DNA of 64,000 nt from CAVVST01 sp963750995 (GTDB lineage: Bacteria; Acidobacteriota; Vicinamibacteria; Vicinamibacterales; UBA2999). Position numbers and translations under genes: made by a program. Below are positions 1 to 8,448 of the stretch, piece by piece; position 1 is the first letter of the stretch; the number at the start of each line of letters is the position of its first letter. A model generated the notes under the pieces. The model was not told where the DNA came from and did not search any database. It saw only the letters and a list, made by a program, of their open reading frames with translations. The stretch is from assembly GCA_963750995.1 (NCBI GenBank), contig CAVVST010000005.1, positions 868,001 through 932,000 on the forward strand. Direction: 5' to 3'.

Positions 1-965
1 GACAGCAGGCGCTGACTGAGCACGGTCCACACGGCGAGCGACAGCCGCCGCCGGTGATGCCGCGCGATTTCGGTGCACCAGAACCTGCCAAGCACGGGTT
101 CGGTGCCCGGCTCGAGATCGCCGAGTTCCAACGGCCGCTTGTGCTCGGCTTCGTAGCGCGTGAGCGCGTCGACCGATGGCCGCCCGGTGTTGGCGATCAC
201 GACGTCGACCGGCCGGCCAATCGCGTCAGAGATCCAGCGAACGCCGTCCGCGGCGGTAAATCCGGCCATTCCCCGCCCTTCGGTCAGCAGGTTCGAGATG
301 ACGATGATCGGTCCACGCATCTCGGCGAGCGCGTCCTTCACCCCGCGCACGAGCAGTGGCGGCATGAGACTCGTAAAAAAGCTGCCCGGCCCGATGATGA
401 CGGCGTCAAAGGAACGAATCGCCTCGGCCACTGCCGGGTGAATCGGCACGTCAGGTTCCAGCCACACGCGCTTGACCTGGTGGCCGCGCGACTGCCCGGC
501 GTCCACTTCTACTTCGCCCCGCGTCTGCGTGCCGTCGCCATATTCCGCGCAGATTGATGCCGGCTCGGTGCTCACCGGCCAGACCCGTCCCCGGCATCCG
601 AGCAGCGCGCGAAGTCCGTCCACGGCGGCCAGGAAATCACCGCTGTACTGTTCCATCATCGACAGCAGCAGATTGCCGCCGGTGTGTCCCGCGAGCCGGT
701 CATGGTGCTCGAGCGTCGGCAGGCGCGACAGCAGCACCCGCCGCGCTTCACCTTCGTTGCGGGCCAGCGCCAGCGCGACCTTGAGGACGTCCCCCGGGGG
801 CAGGACGCCCAGCTCATCACGAAGCTGTCCGGAGCTGCCGCCACTGTCGAACATCGTGACAACCGCGTTCGGCGTGAGCCACGGATTGGTCTTGAGCCCG
901 CCAAGCAGGCTGGGCAGCCCGGTGCCACCGCCAACGCAGCCGACGTTCAGTTCGCGAAGCTGCAT
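1..965 (-). CDS. yvcK: YvcK/CofD-like gluconeogenesis factor (partial)
   Basis: The last 321 residues' worth of coding runs off the left edge, so the C-terminus is missing. Visible signatures of the YvcK family are the N-terminal GGGTGLP loop (about residues 12-18), DSGGSSGQLR near residue 42, GHTGGNLLL, and GPGSFFTSL. Family knowledge: cytoplasmic, CofD-like Rossmann fold that binds UDP-sugars and is needed for growth on gluconeogenic carbon and for envelope homeostasis. The ATG at 965 was chosen because MQLRELNVGCVGGG begins just ahead of the glycine loop. It is divergent from the gene at 1042. A partner such as rapZ would lie outside the window and cannot be checked. No frameshift is seen in the visible part. 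Confidence 0.9.
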   Translation of the reverse strand, partial: MQLRELNVGCVGGGTGLPSLLGGLKTNPWLTPNAVVTMFDSGGSSGQLRDELGVLPPGDVLKVALALARNEGEARRVLLSRLPTLEHHDRLAGHTGGNLLLSMMEQYSGDFLAAVDGLRALLGCRGRVWPVSTEPASICAEYGDGTQTRGEVEVDAGQSRGHQVKRVWLEPDVPIHPAVAEAIRSFDAVIIGPGSFFTSLMPPLLVRGVKDALAEMRGPIIVISNLLTEGRGMAGFTAADGVRWISDAIGRPVDVVIANTGRPSVDALTRYEAEHKRPLELGDLEPGTEPVLGRFWCTEIARHHRRRLSLAVWTVLSQRLL

Positions 966-1041
966 TTACCGGCGTTGTCCTTTCCCAGGGCCGGCACCAG
1001 ACCCATCCGAGCAGTCCACGAAGATCATTCTAGAATGAACC

Positions 1042-1752
1042 ATGGACTCGTGGCGGCACTCGGCCGCGGCGCTCGTCACCGACCTGCAGCGAGTGTTCGC
1101 TGGTCGTCTCCGCTCGCTGGTCGCCTACGGCCCCCGAGTCGAAGGCGTGGCGGAAGCCCCGCTCACCTGCCTTGCCCTGGTTGATTCTCTCGGCGTGACC
1201 GACCTGGACGCGTGCGCGAAGCTGGCCCACCAGTGGGAGCGCCACGGACTGGCCATTCCCCTGATCCTGCCGGACCAGGAATTCCGCCGCTCGCTCGACG
1301 CGTTCCCGCTCGAGTACGCGGAAATCCTCCGTGCACACGAGCGCATCTTCGGCGCGGATCCATTCGACGGCATTTCGATTTCGCGCGAGGATTTGCGCCG
1401 CGCCTGCGAAACCCAGGTCAAGAGTCATCTTCTCCATCTGCGCGAGGCCTTCATGGAGACGGGCGGGCGGCCGCAGGCCATTGCCGATCTCGTGCGCACA
1501 TCCGCGCCGGCGTTTGCGGCCCTCCTGAGAAACGTGGCACGCCTGAACGGCGGCGCCTCGTCGGGGCGCGTCGACGCCACCCGCGAGGGCGCCCATGCCG
1601 CGGGCCTCGCCGACGCCATCGTGGCCGACGTCCTGGCGCTCGACCGGCCGGAAACGATTCCGATTCCGACTACTGACACAGCACGGCTCTTCCCGCAGTA
1701 CCTCGCCGCCGTAGAACAGCTCGCTCGCGTCGTCGACAGCTGGCGCGCGTAA
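1042..1752 (+). CDS. Hypothetical protein, weakly nucleotidyltransferase-like
   Basis: A 236-residue soluble protein that I do not recognise with confidence. The N-terminal part (RSLVAYGPRVEG, then LTCLALVDS) faintly resembles the strand-loop-acid pattern of minimal nucleotidyltransferases (normally G-S-x-A-R-G followed by D-x-D), but the canonical GS and paired aspartates are not clear. The C-terminal half is helical. It ends 4 bp before the TPM-domain gene and may be cotranscribed with it and lemA. No signal peptide or membrane segment is visible. The clean frame and GC-rich third positions support real coding; the function is unknown. Confidence 0.75.
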   Translation: MDSWRHSAAALVTDLQRVFAGRLRSLVAYGPRVEGVAEAPLTCLALVDSLGVTDLDACAKLAHQWERHGLAIPLILPDQEFRRSLDAFPLEYAEILRAHERIFGADPFDGISISREDLRRACETQVKSHLLHLREAFMETGGRPQAIADLVRTSAPAFAALLRNVARLNGGASSGRVDATREGAHAAGLADAIVADVLALDRPETIPIPTTDTARLFPQYLAAVEQLARVVDSWRA

Positions 1753-1756
1753 TGCG

Positions 1757-2620
1757 ATGCGCATAACCACGAAGGTCACGACGATCTCGAAGGAAACGAT
1801 CACTCTGCGGGGATCTCGCGGCCTTCGCCACCTTCGTGCCCTTCGTGGTTTCGTTGTGATCGCGCTCTTGATCCTGGGAGCGACGGCCTTTGCGCAGGAG
1901 CCGCCGCTGCAGCTGACGCAGCCGGTCAACGACTTCGCCGGCGTGATCGACGCGTCAAGCGCGGCGGAGATGGACGCGCTGATCCGATCCCTGCAGCAGG
2001 CGAGCGGCGACGTGGTGGTAGTCGCCACCGTGAAAACGTTCAAGCCGTACGCCGACATCCGCGAGTATGCGGTGAAGATGTTCGAAAACGGCGGCCGCGG
2101 TATCGGCCAGCGCGGCAAGGACAACGGGCTGCTGGTGCTGCTCGCCGTCGACGACCGCCAGGTCTGGGTCGAAACCGGCTACGACCTCGAGCAGTTCATC
2201 ACCGATGGGTTTGCCGGGGAAACCAGCCGTCAGTACATGGCGCCGGCGTTTCGGCAGGGCAACTACGGCGCCGGCCTGTTCGCCGGCGTCTCACGCCTGA
2301 TCGACCGGATCGCGGAGCGCCGGAACGTTACGCTTCAAGGCGTTCGCCGGGCTCCTGCCGCGCGTGGACCCGACACCGGATCCGGGGGGAACCTGCTGGT
2401 CGCCTTGTTCGTCCTGTTCATGGTGATCAACGCGCTCGCCGGCTTCACTCGCCGACGGCGGCGATTCCGTGGAGGATGGGGCGGGCCGCCGATCTGGACG
2501 AGCGGCGTCGGGCCGTTTGGAGGCGGATTCGGGGGAGGCCGCGGCGGCGGATTTGGCGGCGGTTTCGGCGGCTTTGGCGGCGGCCGCAGCGGTGGCGGCG
2601 GCGGAGGGGCGTCCTGGTAA
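1757..2620 (+). CDS. TPM-domain protein with glycine-rich tail (YgcG-like)
   Basis: A TPM domain covers about residues 55-185 (opening QPVNDFAGVID, then VWVETGYDLEQFITD). One membrane helix follows near residue 215 (VALFVLFMVINALAGF), and then a glycine-rich tail of GGGFGG type, the usual YgcG/Psb32 layout. A signal peptide (VIALLILGATAFAQ) precedes the domain. Family knowledge: envelope proteins of uncertain function, often paired with LemA as here. The start is doubtful: residues 5-32 are encoded by an inverted 9-bp repeat array (1768-1848), and the hydrophobic signal begins only at a GTG at 1856. Translation from 1856 would give a standard short secretion signal, so the true protein may lack the first 33 residues. 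Confidence 0.85.
   Translation: MRITTKVTTISKETITLRGSRGLRHLRALRGFVVIALLILGATAFAQEPPLQLTQPVNDFAGVIDASSAAEMDALIRSLQQASGDVVVVATVKTFKPYADIREYAVKMFENGGRGIGQRGKDNGLLVLLAVDDRQVWVETGYDLEQFITDGFAGETSRQYMAPAFRQGNYGAGLFAGVSRLIDRIAERRNVTLQGVRRAPAARGPDTGSGGNLLVALFVLFMVINALAGFTRRRRRFRGGWGGPPIWTSGVGPFGGGFGGGRGGGFGGGFGGFGGGRSGGGGGGASW
1768..1856. repeat. Array A: inverted 9-bp unit array
   Basis: Left arm 1768-1803 has units such as CACGAAGGT and CTCGAAGGA in 9-bp phase. Right arm 1822-1848 has CCTTCGCCA, CCTTCGTGC and CCTTCGTGG, the reverse complement type. The arms are separated by about 18 bp. The array overlaps the annotated 5' end of the TPM gene. Confidence 0.75.
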
Positions 2621-2623
2621 GGA

Positions 2624-2665
2624 GCACAAGGCACAAAATTCAAGTCACAAGGCACAATGTTCAAA
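2624..2665. repeat. Array B: six 7-bp CAAG-type units
   Basis: Six consecutive 7-bp units in strict phase (GCACAAG, GCACAAA, ATTCAAG, TCACAAG, GCACAAT, GTTCAAA) fill nearly the whole spacer between the TPM gene and lemA. There is only one arm; no inverted partner is seen. The array ends 11 bp before the lemA ATG. Confidence 0.75.
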
Positions 2666-2676
2666 AGGTGATACCG

Positions 2677-3240
2677 ATGACTCGACTGATTTCAATCGTG
2701 GCGCTGTTGCTCGTAGCGACGATCTCGTCCGGCTGTTCCTACAACACGTTCGTCTCGCAGGAAGAAGCGATCAAGACGCAGTGGGGCCAGGTCGAAAATC
2801 AGCTCCAGCGTCGCAACGACCTGATCCCGAACCTGGTCGAAACGACCAAAGGCGTGGCGCAGCAGGAACGTGACGTGTTCGGCCAGATCGCCGAGTCGCG
2901 GGCCAAGCTGTCGGGGGCGCAGACACCAGAGCAGACGATGCAGGCGGCGAATGAACAGAGCGCGGCGCTCGCCCGGCTGCTCGTAATTGTCGAGAACTAT
3001 CCCCAGCTGCGTTCGAGCGAGACGTTCAACCGCCTGATGGACGAGCTCGCCGGCACGGAAAACCGTATTGCCGTCGAGCGGATGCGCTACAACGAGCGGG
3101 TGCAGGAATACAACGTCTCGCGGCGGCAGTTCCCGTCCAACATCACCGCGAGCCTTTTCGGGTTCCGCGAGTACCCGGTGTTCAACGCGCCGCCTGAAGC
3201 GGAACGTGTGCCGACCGTGACCTTCGAGCGCCCGTCGTAG
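2677..3240 (+). CDS. lemA: LemA family lipoprotein
   Basis: A 187-residue LemA protein. The N-terminal signal ends in a lipobox (TISSGC, Cys about 18), followed by the conserved YNTFVSQEEAIKTQWGQVEN opening, QRRNDLIPNLVETTKG, and FNRLMDELAGTENRIAVER. Family knowledge: a helical-bundle envelope protein of unclear role, commonly next to a TPM-domain gene as here. The start at 2677 gives a proper lipoprotein signal; longer in-frame extensions run back through the TPM glycine tail and array B and are rejected. It is probably cotranscribed with 1757 and the DinB gene 8 bp downstream. Confidence 0.93.
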   Translation: MTRLISIVALLLVATISSGCSYNTFVSQEEAIKTQWGQVENQLQRRNDLIPNLVETTKGVAQQERDVFGQIAESRAKLSGAQTPEQTMQAANEQSAALARLLVIVENYPQLRSSETFNRLMDELAGTENRIAVERMRYNERVQEYNVSRRQFPSNITASLFGFREYPVFNAPPEAERVPTVTFERPS

Positions 3241-3248
3241 GAGGAGTC

Positions 3249-3749
3249 ATGCCGCTGGTAGACGCGCTCCTGCCCGAGTTCGATCACGAGATGACGACGA
3301 CGAGGAAGGCGTTGGAGCGGGTGCCTGAAGACAAGTTCGACTGGAAGCCGCACGCAAAGTCATTTTCGCTGGGTGCGCTGGCGACCCACCTCGCCAACCT
3401 TCCGACCTGGGGCACCGAAACACTGACCAAGTCGGAAATCGATCTGCCGGCGGTGCAGCAACCGGCGGGAGCGCTGCCGTCGAAGACCGAGTTGATCTCG
3501 ACGTTCGACCGGAACGTTGCCGCCGCGCGCGCCGCCATGACCGGTAAGACCGACGGCGAACTGCTGGCGATCTGGTCGCTCAAGCGCGGCGGCAAGACGC
3601 TGTTCTCGATGCCGAAGACGGCGGTGCTGCGATCGTTCGTCCTGAGCCACATCATTCATCACCGCGCGCAGCTGGGGATGTACCTGCGCCTGCTGGACGT
3701 GCCGGTGCCGGCGACGTACGGTCCCACCGCCGACGAGCCGTCCTTCTGA
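3249..3749 (+). CDS. DinB-family protein
   Basis: A 166-residue four-helix DinB fold. Potential metal ligands are His at FDHEM (about residue 14), His in ATHLANLP and the HIIHHRAQL motif near residue 135, the usual HxxxH pattern. Family knowledge: metal-binding DinB/YfiT proteins, some acting as thiol transferases with mycothiol or bacillithiol, others of unknown role. A strong GGAGG lies 5 bp upstream of the ATG (taggaggagtcatg). A YpdA-like (bacillithiol-disulfide reductase family) gene lies in the same window at 46706, but there is no direct evidence connecting them. The stop overlaps the likely start of the next gene. Confidence 0.88.
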   Translation: MPLVDALLPEFDHEMTTTRKALERVPEDKFDWKPHAKSFSLGALATHLANLPTWGTETLTKSEIDLPAVQQPAGALPSKTELISTFDRNVAAARAAMTGKTDGELLAIWSLKRGGKTLFSMPKTAVLRSFVLSHIIHHRAQLGMYLRLLDVPVPATYGPTADEPSF

Positions 3750-5206
3750 CACGATTTGCCGCCGGCGCCGTCGCCTTCGTCCTGCTTGCAACCGGGAATG
3801 GAGCCGGCTACCGCTATGGTGTTGCTGACCAGGCGTTTTACATCCCGGTCGTCGCCCGCTCGCTCGACCCCGCGCTGTTCCCTCGTGACGGCCCGCTGAT
3901 CGACGCGCAGGGGCGGCTCATGATCGTCGACGAGGTGCTCGCCGGCCTTGCCCGCACGGCGGGTCTCTCGCTCGACACCTTGTTCCTGGGCTGCTACCTG
4001 GTCTCGCTGCTGGTCGTGTGGAGCGGGCTGTGGCTGATCGGCACCCGCGTCTATCGCAGTCCATGGGCGGTCGCGGCGCTCGCGGCGGCGTTCGCCATGC
4101 GTCACCGGATCCCGCGGACCAGTGTTAATTCGCTCGAGCCCTACTTCCTTCCGCGGATGCTCGCGTTCGGCATCGGTATGCTTGCCGTCGCCGCGGTGCT
4201 TCGACGCCGGCCCTGGGCTGCCATCATGCTTGTCGCGGCGGCCGCTGCGATACACGTCACCACCGCCCTGTGGTTTGCGGTGCTGATCGGCACAGCGCTG
4301 GCAGTGCTCGACCCGCGCCTCCGTCGCGTTGTCATTGCCGGCGCCGCTGTCGCCGCGGGCGTCCTGATCGCAGCGGTCGCGGCGGGACCGCTTCGCGGCA
4401 CGATGACGACGATGGACGCCACATGGTTACAGGCGGTGGCCAGCAAGGACTCGCTGTTTGCCACGCAGTGGCCAGTGTGGGCGTGGGCCGCGAACCTCGC
4501 CTTCTTTGGATTGCTCGCCTGGGCGCATTGGGCGCGCACCCGGCGCGGAGACGCGACGGCCGAGGATCGGGCGCTGGCCTGGGGCGCCGGCGCGCTCGTG
4601 GCGCTGTTCCTGGTGACACTGCCGTTCGTCGCCGCCGGGGTGTCGCTGGCGGTGCAGTTTCAGATCTCCCGGGTCTTCTGGGTGATCGAGTTGCTCGCGC
4701 TCGTGTACGTGATTGCGGCGATCTGCGATTCGCAGACTCTCACGCGCCGAGGCGTCGTGGTGGCGGTGGCCCTGATTCTGTTCGCAACTGGCCGCGGCTT
4801 GTACGTGATGCTCGTCGAGCGGCCCGAACGTCCGTTGTTCGAGGTGCACCTGCCGGTTTCACCGTGGGAGGACGCGATGGCGTGGCTGCGCCGCCAGCCC
4901 CGGGGAACGCATGTCCTTGCCGATCCCGGACACGGGTGGAAGTACGGAACGAGCGTACGTGTGTCGGCCGAACGCGACGTACTGCTCGAGGAAGTGAAGG
5001 ATTCCGCCTTGGCGATTTATTCACGTGACGTCGCCGCGCGGGTCGTCGAGCGCACGCAGGCGATTGGCGATTTCTCGTCACTGACGGCCGACCGCGCGCG
5101 TGAACTGGCCAGCCGCTACGATCTCGATTTCCTGGTCACCGAAGCCGAACTGCCACTCCTGGTCGCATACCGGAATCAGCAGTTCCGGATCTACTCACTT
5201 CGGTAG
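3746..5206 (+). CDS. Multi-pass membrane protein, GT-C glycosyltransferase-like
   Basis: An integral membrane protein with about ten hydrophobic segments and a soluble C-terminal domain ending LLVAYRNQQFRIYSL, a layout seen in GT-C/PMT-like proteins. The substrate is unknown. The first ATG in frame is at 3920, but the reading frame is plainly coding 170 bp earlier (hydrophobic AVAFVLLATG, then YRYGVADQAFYIPVVARS). There is no ATG, GTG or TTG at that upstream edge. Instead, CTG at 3746 overlaps the DinB stop as CTGA, exactly where a coupled ATGA would be expected. I take 3746 as the start: either a CTG initiator or an ATG misread as CTG. Confidence 0.75.
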   Translation: MTRFAAGAVAFVLLATGNGAGYRYGVADQAFYIPVVARSLDPALFPRDGPLIDAQGRLMIVDEVLAGLARTAGLSLDTLFLGCYLVSLLVVWSGLWLIGTRVYRSPWAVAALAAAFAMRHRIPRTSVNSLEPYFLPRMLAFGIGMLAVAAVLRRRPWAAIMLVAAAAAIHVTTALWFAVLIGTALAVLDPRLRRVVIAGAAVAAGVLIAAVAAGPLRGTMTTMDATWLQAVASKDSLFATQWPVWAWAANLAFFGLLAWAHWARTRRGDATAEDRALAWGAGALVALFLVTLPFVAAGVSLAVQFQISRVFWVIELLALVYVIAAICDSQTLTRRGVVVAVALILFATGRGLYVMLVERPERPLFEVHLPVSPWEDAMAWLRRQPRGTHVLADPGHGWKYGTSVRVSAERDVLLEEVKDSALAIYSRDVAARVVERTQAIGDFSSLTADRARELASRYDLDFLVTEAELPLLVAYRNQQFRIYSLR

Positions 5207-5208
5207 CC

Positions 5209-5240
5209 GGGCCCGCGTCGCGGAACGCGGCCTCCGTACC
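5209..5240. repeat. GGAAC(G/C)CGGCC-type palindromic repeat, copy 1
   Basis: This lies between two convergent genes. It contains a hairpin (CCGCGT, loop CGCGGA, ACGCGG), and over about 31 bp it matches the left arm of the repeat at 49218 with about five differences, so both belong to one dispersed family. Confidence 0.6.
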
Positions 5241-5243
5241 GCA

Positions 5244-5748
5244 CTACTTCGCTCGCGACTTCATCCACAGCTCATCCAGCGCCCCTGGGTGCAGCATCTT
5301 CGTTATCCACACGATCTGCCCCATGTGGGCCGCGTTGTGATGCGTGACGTGAAGCAGGAGTTGACCGTACGTGGTGACCTTGCCGGTGCGGTCGGTCGTC
5401 TCCATCATCTGCTCCGGCTTCAGGCCGCTCAGAATCTCTTCGACGGTGCGTCAGCGAGTGCTGCCACGTCTCGATCAGTTTCGGCTTCGCGAAGCCGTCG
5501 CGGGTCGCGAACTCGGCGTCGCGGTTGCGGCCGATATCGCGCCCCGCAATTGCCTGTTCGAGGTAGTACCGATTCGACCACGACAGATGCACGATAAGAT
5601 TGGCGACCGCGTTTGCGTTCTCGTTCGGCCTCCACCACAGCTCCTCGTCCGTGAGGACATCGAGACACGCGTTGATCTGCGCCGGATAGTCCTGCGTCAG
5701 GCGCACGCGCGTGAGGTGCAGCAGCGTCGAGCTGAGATCCCGCTCCAT
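5244..5748 (-). CDS. DinB-family protein, frameshifted
   Basis: A second, unrelated-looking DinB protein. N-terminal half (from ATG 5748): RLTQDYPAQINACLDVLTD, ELWWRPNENANAVANLIVH, LSWSNRYYLEQAIAG. The frame breaks near 5450 (after TWQHSL), and the C-terminal half continues in another frame as EEILSGLKPEQMMETTDR and LLLHVTHHNAAHMGQIVWI, ending at 5244. The HVTHHNAAHMGQ motif supplies the C-terminal metal ligands. A GTG at 5775 is also possible but would overlap the divergent YheT start. The break is probably a sequencing indel, because both halves are well conserved. Confidence 0.8.
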
Positions 5749-5775
5749 GACGCGATGATAAGCTGAAATATTCAC

Positions 5776-6786
5776 ATGGATTTTTCACCGTCTGCGTACC
5801 GCCCGCTGTTCACGGGCGGTCATCGGCAAACGTTGTACGCCTGGGCGCGGCGGCGGCGCTTTCCACGGCTGCCGGAGCCGGAACCCCGTTATTTCGACGT
5901 CGCGCCGGATGCACGCGTGCTCGCACACTGCCACTGGCAGGCTGACCGGGCGGGACGTCCGGGCATCATCCTGCTGCACGGCCTCGAAGGGTCGAGCCAC
6001 GCGCATTACATGGCCGGCATCTCGGACAAGGCCTGGGCGGCGGGCTGGAATGTCGTCCGCCTGAACCAGCGGAATTGCGGCCACACGGAACATCTGTCCC
6101 GTGGTCTCTACCACTCCGGACTGACCCACGACGCATTGGTCGTGATGCGCGAGCTCATCGAACGGGACGGCGTCCGCTCAATCGCGATAGCCGGCTATTC
6201 GCTCGGCGGCAACCTGGCGCTGAAGCTGGCAGGCGACCTGGGCGAATCGGCCCCGGCCGAGCTCGCGTCGATCTGCGCCGTCTCTCCGACGATGGACCTG
6301 GCGCGTTGTGTTGACGCCCTCGAGCGGCGCTCGAACTTCGTCTACCAGTGGAATTTCGTGCGGAACCTCAAGGCGAGGATGCGCCGCAAGGCGGCGGCGT
6401 TTCCCGGGGACTTCTCCCTGGAGCCGCTCCGCCGCGTCTGGACCGTGCGAGGGTTCGACGAGGCCTACACAGCGCCGCACCACGGCTTCCGCGATGCGGC
6501 CGATTATTACTACCGCGCAAGCGCGCTGCGCGTCATCGGCCGTATCCGGGTGCCGACGCTGATTATCACCGCCGAGGATGACCCGTTCGTGCCGGGCGCC
6601 CCGTTTCGCGAACCCGCGGTCACTGGCAACCCACACGTCACACTCGCGATCACGTCGCACGGCGGCCACTGCGCCTACCTCGAGCGCGCCGACGGCGGCT
6701 ACGACGGCTACTGGGCGGAACGCGAGCTCCTGCGCTTCGCGCAGCACGCCATCGATGATCGCGCAATCGATGATTTTGAGAATTGA
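5776..6786 (+). CDS. YheT-like alpha/beta hydrolase
   Basis: A 336-residue hydrolase of the YheT/ABHD1-3 type. Signatures are the GGHRQTL opening, LLHGLEGSSHAHYM, the nucleophile elbow GYSLGGNLALKLAGD (Ser about 143), TAEDDPFVP (acid) and SHGGHCAYLE (His). Family knowledge: esterase/lipase-like enzymes of uncertain physiological substrate. The last residues (AIDDRAIDDFEN) are encoded by the ATCGAT-rich array that follows, so the tail and stop codon come from repeat DNA. The gene is divergent from the DinB gene and convergent with DUF72. Confidence 0.9.
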   Translation: MDFSPSAYRPLFTGGHRQTLYAWARRRRFPRLPEPEPRYFDVAPDARVLAHCHWQADRAGRPGIILLHGLEGSSHAHYMAGISDKAWAAGWNVVRLNQRNCGHTEHLSRGLYHSGLTHDALVVMRELIERDGVRSIAIAGYSLGGNLALKLAGDLGESAPAELASICAVSPTMDLARCVDALERRSNFVYQWNFVRNLKARMRRKAAAFPGDFSLEPLRRVWTVRGFDEAYTAPHHGFRDAADYYYRASALRVIGRIRVPTLIITAEDDPFVPGAPFREPAVTGNPHVTLAITSHGGHCAYLERADGGYDGYWAERELLRFAQHAIDDRAIDDFEN

Positions 6787-6872
6787 TCGATGCATCGATG
6801 CATCGATTCGTTGATACATGATCGAGATCATCGATGCATCTATCGATACATAGATCATCGATCATCGATCCT
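6750..6872. repeat. Array C: inverted ATCGAT-rich array
   Basis: The array is built from units around CATCGATG at about 8-bp spacing, turning over near 6823-6829 into an inverted arm. By eye there are about nine ATCGAT and seven GATC sites in 120 bp. It sits between two convergent genes (YheT and DUF72) and contains or abuts both stop codons. Confidence 0.8.
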
Positions 6873-7573
6873 CAAATGGAGAGCGCCGTCATGAGGGTAT
6901 GCGCGAACTCCGGTCCCTTCCCGGATTCTTCGTGCTTGAAATACACGTAGACGTCGCGGCACTGCGCCGTCCGTTCCTCGATCACGCGCCCCCAGCGTTC
7001 GATATCCGCCGGACCATACCCCTCGTCGCGTAGCCGGAAGTAGGCATAATCCGCCGTCACCTCTACCGGCGTCGAGAGCTTCTCGCTGTCGGCCACGCAC
7101 AGCGCCAGGTTGCGCGCGCGCAGCCGGCCGTAGATCTCCTCGTCGAGCCACGACGCGTGGCGGAATTCGAATGCGGCGCAGACGCGGGGCGGGAACGCCT
7201 CGAGAAATGCGTCGAACAGCGCGGTGTCTTTCTTCAGATTCGGCGGCAGCTGAAACAACAGCGCGCCCAGCTTCGGCCCGAGGATCGACGCCGTCTCCAG
7301 GAACTGGCGCACGCGATCGGCGCAGTCGCGCAGGCGCGCGTCGTGCGTGATCCGCTTCGGCGCTTTCAGCGTCAGCTTGAACCGTTCCGGCGTCGCCGCG
7401 TCCCACCCCTGGAGAATCTTCTCATTCGGCGCGCGGTAGAACGTGTAGTTGATCTCCACGGTCGGAAACCGTTCCGCGTAGTAGGGCAGCATCTTCGCCG
7501 CCGGCAGCGTCTGCGGATAGAAGCTGCCCTTCCATTCGGGGTAGTTGTAGCCCGAGGTGCCGACCCAAATCAT
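6872..7573 (-). CDS. DUF72 (YecE-like) protein
   Basis: A 233-residue DUF72 protein with a TIM-barrel-like fold, opening IWVGTSGYNYPEWKGSFYP, then FPTVEINYTFYRAPN, LGALLFQLPPNLKKD, FEFRHASWL, and YFRLRDEGYGP near the end. Family knowledge: widespread, with no established activity. It is divergent from the SCO1-like gene with only 17 bp between start codons. The stop lies at the edge of array C. The ATG at 7573 fits the family's usual N-terminus. The DUF72/SCO1 pair is bracketed by arrays C and D, which use the same ATCGAT unit. Confidence 0.9.
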   Translation of the reverse strand: MIWVGTSGYNYPEWKGSFYPQTLPAAKMLPYYAERFPTVEINYTFYRAPNEKILQGWDAATPERFKLTLKAPKRITHDARLRDCADRVRQFLETASILGPKLGALLFQLPPNLKKDTALFDAFLEAFPPRVCAAFEFRHASWLDEEIYGRLRARNLALCVADSEKLSTPVEVTADYAYFRLRDEGYGPADIERWGRVIEERTAQCRDVYVYFKHEESGKGPEFAHTLMTALSI

Positions 7574-7590
7574 TTGGTAGAGTTAAACAC

Positions 7591-8448
7591 ATGCGCCGCA
7601 CCTGCGGAATTGCGATCGCTCTCCAGCTCATCGCCGCGGCGGCGTGCAGCCGCGCACCAGAGCCCCGCCGCTACGAGGTGCGCGGCCAGATCATCGGCGT
7701 CGACCCCGAACGGCAGGAAGTGGTCGTCAACCACGAGGACATTCCCGGTTTCATGCCGGCGATGACGATGCCTTACAAGGTACAGGACCCGTCGCTGCTC
7801 CAGGGGAAGCAGCCGGGCGACCTGGTGACCGCGACGCTGGTCGTCGAAGAGGTGAACGCGTACCTCTCGACGCTGACGACCACCGGTCGCGCGCCGCTCG
7901 ACGCGGCCGCCGCCGGCCCGGCCATCACCGCGTCCGATCTGGTTGCCGAGGGCGAGGTTGTCCCCGATCATGCCCTGGTCGATCAGACGGGCGCGCCGCG
8001 TCCGATCAGCTCGCTGCGCGGCCACCGCGTCGCGCTGACGTTCATCTACACGCGATGTCCCCTGCCGGATTTCTGTCCGCTGATGGACAAGCAGTTCAAG
8101 GCCGTACAGCAGGACATCAGCAAGACGCCCGAACTTGCCGACGTGCGGCTCGTGTCCGTGACGCTCGATCCCGCGTTCGACACGCCCGCCGTGCTGGCAC
8201 AGCACGCGAAAATGCTTGGCGCCGACACGCGGTCCTGGCATTTCGTCACCGGGGAGCGGGACGACGTGCTCGCCTTCGCCAAGCGCTTCGGCATCATTAC
8301 CGAGCCTGGCGATCCCAGCGCGCCCGTCGTCCACAACCTTCGCACCGCGGTCATCGATTCCGAGGGGCGGCTGGTGAAGGCCTATTCGGGCAGCACATGG
8401 TCACCCGCCGAACTCGTTGCCGACCTCAAGGCGGCTCCCCATCGATGA
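7591..8448 (+). CDS. CusF-like domain fused to SCO1/SenC copper chaperone
   Basis: A secreted lipoprotein (signal to AAAAC, Cys about 19). Residues 28-80 resemble a CusF-type copper-binding domain (VRGQIIGVDP, then FMPAMTMPYKV with its Met ligands). Residues about 115-285 form an SCO1/SenC thioredoxin fold with the copper-binding CPLPDFCP (CxxxC) and the distal His in VVHNLRT. Family knowledge: SCO1 delivers copper to the CuA site of cytochrome oxidase or acts as a thiol-redox sensor. No oxidase is in the window, but a stand-alone CuA-motif protein lies at 22319 as a possible client. The final residues PHR and the stop are read out of array D. Confidence 0.9.
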   Translation: MRRTCGIAIALQLIAAAACSRAPEPRRYEVRGQIIGVDPERQEVVVNHEDIPGFMPAMTMPYKVQDPSLLQGKQPGDLVTATLVVEEVNAYLSTLTTTGRAPLDAAAAGPAITASDLVAEGEVVPDHALVDQTGAPRPISSLRGHRVALTFIYTRCPLPDFCPLMDKQFKAVQQDISKTPELADVRLVSVTLDPAFDTPAVLAQHAKMLGADTRSWHFVTGERDDVLAFAKRFGIITEPGDPSAPVVHNLRTAVIDSEGRLVKAYSGSTWSPAELVADLKAAPHR

